A DNA stretch of 64,000 nucleotides from the NCBI GenBank assembly GCA_963978895.1, contig OZ022247.1:15322312-15386311 (forward strand), written 5' to 3'. Positions 53,953 through 64,000 of the stretch are shown here, piece after piece; position 1 is the first letter of the stretch, and the number at the start of each line of letters is the position of its first letter. Both the position numbers and the translations under genes were made by a program. Below the pieces are notes generated by a model. It did no database searches. It saw only the letters and a list, made by a program, of their open reading frames with translations, and had not been told where the DNA came from. This stretch comes from Erpobdella octoculata (lineage: Eukaryota; Annelida; Clitellata; Hirudinida; Erpobdellidae).

Positions 53953-54696
53953 CTTCTAGACATGCTCGAAGAAAAACAGCTCTAAACTTAAAAGAAACAA
54001 CTTTTTTCATAACACGTTCCACTTTTCTGAACTGTGGAACAAGACGAGCTTCAAACAAACTATTGAAATTCATAGTTAGAAATTATTTTTATTACATATA
54101 ATGCCGACGCGTTTCGGAGAGAAACTCTCCATTTTCAAGGCAAATGAAACGTAAACACACCGGTAAACACAACGGAAAACCAAAAGCACAGAAAGAAACG
54201 AAAATGTTGCTCAAATATTCGAAAAGCAAAAGAAGAAAAATAAATAATACAAATAAAATAGAAAGAAAAATAAATTTATATATAATAATAAATAAATAAA
54301 ATAAAATAAATAACGAGTAAAACGAAACAATCATAAGAGGGGGAAATAAGCAAGATACGATCTACTTCTTTCGCCTTCGTTGTGTGATATTTACGTTGTC
54401 TATCACATGTTGAAACATATCATGAGTAGAATCAACATCCAACGATTCTGGTGCATCAGTACCGATACATTCTTCAGCAGCCAGTGAAACCGCAACTACA
54501 TCCATCGTCTCCAACGTGTGAGATCTGACAACCTCTCCCTGAAGCAATTGCTCATCGTTTTCATCGGGAAGCAGATCGAGACGGGAACAGTCGAGACAAC
54601 ACGTAGCTGAGCCATCAGTCGCAAGCTCAGAATCAATGACAGGAGGGGCAGACGGGGCAGCAACAAAACTAATTGAGGAATCAAATAGTTTTAAAG

Positions 54697-54697
<1 letters not shown>
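53951..54697 (-). mobile_element. Solo PLE end: tail, UTR, variant hammerhead, N-terminal module
   Basis: Near-identical to 47362-48110: tail ending IDNVNITQRRRKK at 54362, UTR, variant hammerhead, module ending ACLEEN into TA. No RT. Joins a plus-strand PLE at TA/TG repeats (54697-54743). Confidence 0.78.
54102..54142 (-). ncRNA. Variant hammerhead motif (C3U/G8A)
   Basis: Identical in the core to 47537-47577. Confidence 0.6.
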
Positions 54698-54743
<46 letters not shown>

Positions 54744-54746
<3 letters not shown>

Positions 54747-55975
54747 TCAATCCAGGCATATCAAACCTTTGCTCCCTAATAAAGCTTCATTTGATGCTTT
54801 TCAGCAGTTCATTGATTATAGCACTGACAGAATTAACCGTCGGAAAAAGAACATCATTATCAACAAACTGTCCTCATTGTATGGCGCAAAGTTTTTACTC
54901 AAGGATGAACCTTGTTTTATGTACTTGTCCTCATACTCTCCCACAGAACCTGAGATCAGATTTTTGCAGCTTGGTTACAACTGCCACGTCCCCGGCAAGT
55001 ATTGTTCAATAAAGAAACAAATTGAACTAGAAATGTTGATGATGCTGGTTGAGCCACATATTCTTAATCGTTCTATTTCTGTTCATAATCGATTTCAAAC
55101 ACTACTCAAAGCAAAAGTGTTGAAACATCGTCATGCTTCACATGAAATCGATCGAGAACTACACACAGCTGCCCAGTCATTGATAAATAATTCCACCATT
55201 ACTATACGAAAAGGAGACAAATCGCATGCCTACGTCATTTTGAATACATCAGATTATCTACCGTTTCGGCACCCAGATGGACGACTGTTTCGACAAATTA
55301 ACGGCATTGCTATAGGATCTCCTTTAGGTCCTATCTTTGCCAACTTTTATTTGGGCCATATTGAAATTATTGTTTTTGACACCTTTGCCAAACCGCCAAT
55401 GTATGTACGTTACGTCTATTTTCGTAATTTGTCAAGACGGTACTCAACTTGAAGACCTCCGGGTTACATTACAACAAAATACAGCTTTAAAGTTTACAGT
55501 AGAAAATAGCGATCCACAACACGGTTTGGCATTTTTTGGATGTATTGCTTACCCAATGTGATACCGGTATAGCGTACTCATCGTATGTGAAGCCATCATC
55601 CGAAGATCTTTGTATGGACGGGGCTGGTTACTGTCCAGTTAAATACAAGAAAAGTATTATCTACAACTTATTAGCTCGTGTTTACGAGTTATCTTAAGAC
55701 TGGTCTCATTTCCATACAGAGGTTCAGCGTCTCAAAACACTACTTGTGAACAATAATTATACTAATACCATGATTGACGCCGTCATCGAGAAGTTTGTTC
55801 GTCGAAAAACTAACAATATCTCAACTCCTGTAAATAATATAAAGACTATCGATATCCGGTATTGCGCTCAAATGCACAAATATCATCTTAATGAAAAGAT
55901 TTTGCGTCAGATTATCGGAAATTGCGTGACAGTTAATGACCGAAACAGACATCGACTTTAATTTTCTATATATTA
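54744..55975 (+). pseudogene. PLE (plus): N-terminal region and fragmentary RT
   Basis: Includes the rarely preserved N-terminal part upstream of RT (NKASFDAFQQFIDYSTDRI, LGYNCHVPGKY, IRKGDKSHAYVI). The frame then jumps at about 55260 to PFRHPDGRLFRQINGIAIGS, losing motif A. Motif C is disrupted (RYVYFRN; a frame change near 55420). Thumb and connection follow with stops. GIY-YIG is deleted. Confidence 0.8.
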
Positions 55976-56176
55976 TAAAAAACGAAAAAACTAACACCTA
56001 CAATTCTTATGTTATATTTAATTTATATTTGCTCCTTTGATTTTAGTCTTAATTAATACCTTCCCTCGCATTTTATTTTGGTCATAATTTTATTTTTATC
56101 TTCGTACTTCGACATTTCATTATTTGTTTTTATTCGTCTTTGTTTATGTTCGGTTCCTGTACCGCCCGGCCTTTTG

Positions 56177-56225
56177 CTTTTTCTGAAGATGGCTGAAAAA
56201 TAGCCGAAACTTGCAAGTTAAAAAG
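56177..56225 (+). ncRNA. Hammerhead ribozyme motif
   Basis: Stem I CTTTTT/AAAAAG, CTGAAGA, stem II GGCT..AGCC, GAA, palindromic stem III ACTTGCAAGT, cleavage base T. Confidence 0.85.
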
Positions 56226-56340
56226 TAATAAAGATTTGTATAATCGGGCGTTTTTTGAACAGCTTCGTGGGCGAATTAAATTACGTGAACTATCTCATAT
56301 AATAGAAAAAGTTTGCAACAAAACTTTGCCTCAATCGTTT
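56226..56340 (+). mobile_element. PLE N-terminal module
   Basis: FFEQLRGRIKLRELSHIIEK, VCNKT, then loss of similarity without a TA array. An exception to the usual border. Confidence 0.6.
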
Positions 56341-56539
56341 TTACATTTTTTGCAAAAAAAACTATTTGAAAACTTATTATTCGAGTGATTGTGGATACAC
56401 CATATTTTTTGTTTTTTTTTCATCTGATGCATACATGAATAAATCAGAAAATTTTGTTTGCTTATTAAATGGAAATTTAATTAAAATTAATTCAATATCT
56501 TTTATTTACATGAAAGATAAATGCAGTTAATCATTGTAA

Positions 56540-58770
56540 AGCTTTCTGATCAGCTATGTTTTGTTTCGCGGTGCATCAATGCGCAACAATGATGGTTTTC
56601 CGACATGCGAACAAGCAACATATACTAGTTCATGCGCGAAACATGGAAACTCCAAGTTAATTCCGCAAACTTCGAAAAACTGGCCTTTTGATTTATTTTT
56701 GGTCATCGCAAATGCCAGATGCACCGGAAATTGTAACCTTTTAACATTAAGGTCAAATCAGTTGGAGTCATCGGCATACGTGGGATCAAAACATCCTCTC
56801 CTTTGTATTTACCATTTATTATCGGTGCCTCCATCACATTATTCATTAGCTTTTCTACAGGCAGTCTAGTTCTATTGCACAGTCGAGGTTGATCATTGTT
56901 ACGCAACATTATGATAACTGAACCCATTTTTAATAGCAACTTGTGAGGTGGTAGTCTAGACAATTCTAGCGAATTCAAAAATTCTGTAAGATAGTTGTCT
57001 ACGTCATCGTTATTGATAGCTGTGTCAACTGATTTGATGGAAACAAACTATCCCGGAAGAAAATTTGGAATAATCGCATTGACATCATCGACATCTTTGT
57101 TTTTTGCTGCCAGTATTGTTCATGTGTTGAGCCAATAATGGTTTTTGCCCTATTTCCTGAAAAACACTGAATAAACTCCTCTTTCCAGTCTGCTATGTTA
57201 TAGAAATTGGTGGGTGATGCAATTAATCCCGTCGAGGTGTCAACTTCGACTTTCCGACGATGAAGCGTGATACCTCTAGAACGCATATTTTTTCCGAAAA
57301 TGACAATAGCCACTTTGTCAATTGTGGGCGCATTAAACCTTCTCGAGTATTCACCCGCAGGTCAGCTCTGATGACGATATGATGGCTACCAGATGGCATC
57401 CAATCCAATGCAATTTTGATTATATCATTGTTCTGACGAAGAAACGTTTGCAATTCTCGCACAATAGTTTGCTTCATAGTTGGATTGCGAGCACAACGCT
57501 GTCGAACTTCCGTATCCAAATTTCCCATGATATAAATCTGTAAAAATTGATGATCCGCATCTGGTAGTGGTAACAGCGCTCCTAATAAGTAGTAATAATG
57601 TTATATATTTGTCCTGGGATCTGAAATGGTTATAAAATTTATTTATTTATTTTATTGTTACTTATAATAATTTGAATCTTACCTTGAAAGTGGGCATGAA
57701 ATTTTCATCATTTGAAAACAATTGTTGTATTTTTGTATGTTGGCCAAAAAATGCGTAGAATCACTTCCAGCACCCAAAACTTATGAGCGTAATGGATCTG
57801 GTGGTGGGACTAACAATTAGTGACTAATTGTTGCAATTTTACTTTTCCAGTCGCACAACAAAATCCAGTCGAGGTAAACATGGAGAATAGCGGCAGAAAT
57901 TATTTTCAGTCTTTTTAATTATTTTCCCCTTAATTATATTTTTTTTATCACAATAATAACTTCAATTTAATGCTCAATGCAGTTTATTAATTTTTGATAA
58001 TTCTCTCGGAAAACTCACGAAATGCGCAAGCGAACCACAACAAAAACTATGAATAGCGCAGTCGAACAGCGTAGTCAAAAATAAAGTTATTTGCAAAAAA
58101 AACGTAACAATCACAAGATAAAATATTAATCACGCAGTCTGATTAACATTATTTACAAAAAAATGACAGTTTATTTAAGTCCGAGCAGTTTTTCAGAGAA
58201 AGATAAAACTGGATAGTTTTCAATTAAAGAAACACAGAGGAGTTTCAGAAAAGAATTTGCCACCTGGTTTGAAACTACGGAACTCAAAATCAATTAAATA
58301 AGTTATTTATTTCTTTAAAAATATTTTATAAAAACTTGCACAAATAATTTCTTTTACATTTTATTTCACTTCACTTTTAGTCAGTTTTTTGTTTATGAGA
58401 ATAATTGTTTTTCTACTACCTGACGCTTTTCTGGTGTTAACTTCTTTTTTAATTATAATTTTAAGAAATTAATAGGATCTGTCAATTGCTATTTTTTTTT
58501 CTAATTATAATATTTTTATAATAGAAAAATAATTAAAAACACCGAAAATAATTTCTATCGCTATTCTCCATGTTTACTTCCAGTCGATTCACCACTGTAT
58601 TTCAAGCCTATTCTTTTCTGGTCCATTTTCATTCACGCTCGAATTGTTAACATTTTCTGTCGCTCGATGGTTATCCGTGCGGTTAGCATAGCACGTGTGA
58701 AGAAGCTTGTCGGAGTTTGGATAGACTTTTACTATCTATGTCAGCTCGTCTTCTCGGCATTGCAAATAAC
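56540..58770 (-). pseudogene. Autonomous Helitron relic (Rep/helicase polyprotein)
   Basis: Minus strand. Start MPRRRADIDSKSLSK near 58765; CCATGKVKL zinc motif near 57850; DWMPSGSHHIVIRADLRVN, RFNAPTIDKVAIVIFGKNM, LHRRK (Rep/helitron-like N region, 57528-57240). After a large internal deletion come the PIF1 helicase C-terminus (LSRLPPHKLLLKMGSVIIML, LRNNDQPRLCNRTRL, EDVLIPRMP, LAFAMTKNKSKGQFFEVCGI) and VYVACSHVGKPS. Several frameshifts and stops. Most of Rep and the Walker motifs are gone. Confidence 0.82.
57873..58579. mobile_element. hAT-type MITE nested in the Helitron (707 bp)
   Basis: Inverted ends sharing GTAAACATGGAGAATAGCG, and an 8-bp target duplication CCAGTCGA at 57865-57872 and 58580-58587. 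Removal rejoins the Helitron reading ESTG/FCCATGKVKL. No coding capacity. Confidence 0.85.
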
Positions 58771-58996
58771 AAAAGCAAAACTATATGTATTTAAAAAAAC
58801 TTTTTGGCAATCGAAATATCAAATATAAACCACCGAAAGTACAGCAACGGTTTCGGAGAGAGAAATGAGCCCGATAAAAAAACCAAAACAAAAGTATAAG
58901 GTGCCACTAAACAACACACAAATTTATTTGATATTTATATTTGAAAACGATAAAAACAATTTTTAATTTTTTTTAATTTAATTATAAATTAATTAA

Positions 58997-60148
58997 GGTA
59001 ATCCTGCAGTATAGCGTCCTGAACCGATTTTGATGAAAAATGACCTGTTTTTTAACGTAAATGATATTTAAAACATAAGTAAAGAAAATAAAGACTAATT
59101 ACAACATAAATAACTAAAAAAACCAAAAATTATATCACTTTAAAACATTTAAAAATTACTCCCGAAGTTAACGTAGTTCCCGATCTATTTGTCAATAGCG
59201 ATAGAAGTGAATCGGAATAAAAAAAATAAAAATTAAAGACATTTAAAATAAAAAATAGAAAATTTAGGAAAAGAAATAAAAAAAATTATGAAAGTAAAAA
59301 AATTGAAAAATAATAGTTTGCTTTAGAAGTACGAGTTGCGTAAGCCGCTGCATGTCTAAAACCGTTTCTTTAAATGCGGCGGTTTTTGCCTTAAGAAAAA
59401 TAAAAAAACATTGAAAACAATAAATTAGCAACAGAACACCAAGAAAAAATAAAATAATATAAAAGTAAATGTACTTGGCTGTCTTTGCGTTTTTGGTACG
59501 ATTTCGATCATATTTCTTGGAGCAGAAATTCTGAGTTTTAGAGGTCATGTGGCTAGCAGAACCGTTTGGAGAGCGAAAGAGCGAGCGAGAAAGCGACCAG
59601 GAAGAGAAGAGCAAGCGGGAGCGGGAATGCGATCGGGAGCGGGAATGCGATCGGGAGCGGGAAGGCGATCGGGAGCGGGAAAGCGATCGGGAGCGGGAAA
59701 GCGATCGGGAGCGGGAAAGCGATCGGGAGCGGGAAAGCAAGCGGGAAGGAGAAACGGGGGCAAAAAAAATGATGGGAAAACCCCGGCAACGCTGGATCCC
59801 CCGCTAGTCATAGATAAATTTCCACTCAGCGCTCTGATTTTTTAAAATTTAAAATGCATATTAAATAATTAAAAATTTATAGTAACTTTTTAAAATGTAT
59901 TTATTATTTTATTATGTTATTTTATTTTAATATTAACTCTTCCTTGCTTTTCATTCCTTGAATTGTATTACTCCGCATGTCAACACTGCCTTTGGATATT
60001 TTTGCTTAAAGTCGGTTTTTAGTAAGTTTTTCTGTAAAATACCTGTTCGTAATATGTTTTGATAATGTTCTATGGTTATTCTATTAAACAGTTTTTTAAA
60101 CCGTTTTTTCATCGAAATCGGTTCAGGACGCTATACTGCAGGATTACC
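58997..60148. mobile_element. TTAA-flanked inverted-repeat element (1152 bp)
   Basis: 44-bp inverted ends starting GGTAATCCTGCAGTATAGCG, with TTAA on both sides (58993-58996, 60149-60152). No transposase. Could be a piggyBac-type MITE; TTAA could also be chance in this AT-rich DNA. Contains a nested Helitron-type 3' end. Confidence 0.65.
59590..59807 (+). repeat. 18-bp minisatellite and Helitron 3' terminus
   Basis: About seven GCGATCGGGAGCGGGAAA units, then a short hairpin (CCGGCAACGCTGG) and CTAG at 59804-59807 followed by T, as in Helitron ends. The open frames in both directions ([16 protein letters not shown]) are repeat translation. Confidence 0.75.
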
Positions 60149-60331
60149 TTAATTAATTTTTATTTTTTTTTGAACAAAATAAATTTATTTTCTTTTTCAA
60201 CCGCTGACCAAAACGTTAAAAATATAAAACACCAACGGATTAACAAATTTTTTCTACTTGCTAAATGTTTTACTTAAGTGTACCAAATTTCAATGAAATC
60301 TGTTTGGCAGTTTTTGAGTTTTAGCCAGACA

Positions 60332-60620
60332 CAGGGGCGTCATTTCAGCAAAACCTTGGGGGAACAAAAAAATTTTCAAACCCACAAATTCTAAACTTTT
60401 ATCTTCGTAATGCTATAATTTATCTCCTAAAATAGAAAATAGTTAATAACTGAAGGGGGGTATTCATAAATACTTTTTCCAAAAAATTCAGAACCTTATA
60501 CTCTTTCCCCAAAAATTTTTTAGCCAGTGGCGGATTTATGGGAAACCAACCCGCATTTTGTCCTCTCAATCCTCCCAAACTTTTTTTTGTAAAAACTTAT
60601 CATTGCTTTTCAAATTGTCA
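60332..60620 (+). repeat. hAT-like non-autonomous repeat end, copy 2
   Basis: Begins CAGGGGCGTCATTTCAGCA, matching 12500-12790. Confidence 0.5.
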
Positions 60621-60628
60621 GATGCAAA

Positions 60629-61477
60629 TCTATATAAGTAAAAATGTAACTGTTCGTTTGTTAAATGCCAGAGAGAATTGAAAAAATTCAGGAAAGGAAT
60701 TTTACACTGTTTAAAAATTTGCAGTAACAATGAATGCCGTTGCTGATAAAAAAAACTAGCAAAAAGGCGCTGGTGGCAGAGCGGTAGAGCGTTCGCCTGT
60801 CGATCGTTAGGTCGGCAGTTCAAACCTCGCCGGCGTCACCAGCGTAACTCCCTTAAGCAAGGAGTTCACTCGCATTTGCTAAAGGGGTAGGCGCCTATAA
60901 ATGGCTGCCTTTGCAAGTACCCTTCCTCTCTCGCCTTGAGCAAGACTGGTCTTGATAAGGCGTATCCTAAATCTCAATATAAAAAAATTTACAACGTAGA
61001 CAGCCTCTACAAGCTCTATAAAAAGTGTTTTTTTAAATGTTCATATTGATTGATAGAAAAAAAAGTTAAAAACAACACCTCAAGAATATTATATTATATT
61101 ATTGTTCATTTTTGAATTTTTGGACAAAATGGAAAATCATATGACAGACAACCTTCTATGACCCCAATTAATGTTTCTTTTTGCTGTGTATAATTTTATA
61201 TATCAAAATCTTCAAAATCTCACAGGAACACATGAGAATATATTTAAATCTTACTTTGAAGCTGGTATATTATCACCTGTTGTTTTATTTACCAAATATT
61301 AAGACTATGAAAATGGATGTTGCTATTTTTTGAGTATTTATTGAATAACTAGCCTAGTTTGTGTCAGTGGTTTTGATTTTTTGAGAAAATTTTGAACACT
61401 CTTAAAGTTAAAATTACCAGTTATGAAGGTGGAGTTGCTTTAGGACAGAGTCTGTGTTATAGTGAATCAACAACATT
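60629..61477 (+). repeat. Dispersed repeat R, copy 2
   Basis: Starts TCTATATAAGTAAAAATG like a Helitron 5' end, then matches 27540-28080. Split by a SINE, ending where PLE coding begins. Confidence 0.6.
60764..60988 (+). mobile_element. tRNA-derived SINE, family 2 (poly-A tail type)
   Basis: Head GGCGCTGGTGGCAGAGCGG with B box AGTTCAAACC (60817-60826), then a tail ending GGTCTTGATAAGGCG and A-rich. Interrupts repeat R. Confidence 0.78.
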
Positions 61478-63745
<2,268 letters not shown>

Positions 63746-64000
63746 ATATTCATTCCCATTTCATCAACGACCACGCCATTCCACTTACCAGAAACATTAC
63801 TGATTCAAATACTAGCGTGCTTACGTACTCTGGCGATCCAGTTCGATTGAAGATTCTCGAAGCTCTATACATATTGCAGATAAAACCCACGATGAACGTC
63901 CAAGACGAAAACTTCGACCAGACATTGCAATTGTTTCGTCACTGCAACGGACACGCACCTCCACATCCATCGAACACACACTCTAGTTCGACAACTTCAT
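63746..64000 (+). pseudogene. PLE nuclease 3' part (plus), runs off the edge
   Basis: Plus frame: FINDHAIPLTRNITDSNT, SGDPVRLKILEALYILQ, MNVQDENFDQTLQLF, matching the post-GIY-YIG region at 24145-24400. Head-to-head with the minus PLE at about 63745. Confidence 0.8.

Overview
The window is AT-rich, intron-containing animal DNA. It carries no bacterial operons or RBS-type genes. Instead it holds spliced exons of a receptor tyrosine kinase, tRNA-derived SINEs and many metazoan-type transposons: Penelope-like elements (PLEs), Ty3/gypsy, CR1/Jockey- and RTE-type LINEs, hAT, piggyBac and Helitron. The combination suits an aquatic invertebrate with a repeat-rich genome, such as a cnidarian or sponge. 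Species assignment is inference only.

Host gene. Four exons on the minus strand (52484-52648, 30213-30392, 12043-12126, 11723-11907) join in perfect phase. They encode a transmembrane helix, a juxtamembrane region, and the kinase N-lobe with a split GxGxFG loop, a VAVK lysine, an alpha-C glutamate and the hinge. The protein resembles TAM/MET-type receptors. The exons are separated by introns of about 22 kb, 18 kb and 135 bp, so almost everything between 11.7 and 52.6 kb is intronic repeat. The catalytic loop and the ectodomain exons were not found here.

Layout. 0-1.2 kb: end of one gypsy element. 1.8-6.9 kb: a decayed gypsy element with both LTRs. 7-9 kb: SINE and a mini-PLE between TA arrays. 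9.8-11.4 kb: a 1.6 kb (GTGA)n array. 14.2-15.3 kb: a compound tetranucleotide array on the tail of a CR1/Jockey LINE (15.3-19.3 kb). 19.4-25.9 kb: PLEs. 25.9-27.5 kb: a tandem SINE duplication. 27.5-32.9 kb: old repeats, LINE and hAT fragments. 32.9-41.6 kb: PLE copies, a Helitron and a nearly intact piggyBac in TTAA. 41.7-44.3 kb: an RTE LINE. 44.4-50 kb: more PLEs. 50-53.5 kb: minisatellites and hAT. 53.6-56.3 kb: SINE and PLEs. 56.5-60.2 kb: a Helitron relic with nested elements. 60.3-64 kb: SINE and PLEs.

How it fits together. The PLE copies share one plan. A conserved N-terminal coding module (KW..xF..AC) follows a hammerhead-ribozyme motif and typically ends in a (TA)n array. Where present, the body is reverse transcriptase plus GIY-YIG nuclease, ending in an acidic tail that closes with N-I-T-x-R-R/K. 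I count 19 hammerhead-like motifs. Five carry a paired C3U/G8A change in the catalytic core, which I regard as the most interesting observation, together with mini-PLEs in which the RT/nuclease body is replaced by (TA)n.
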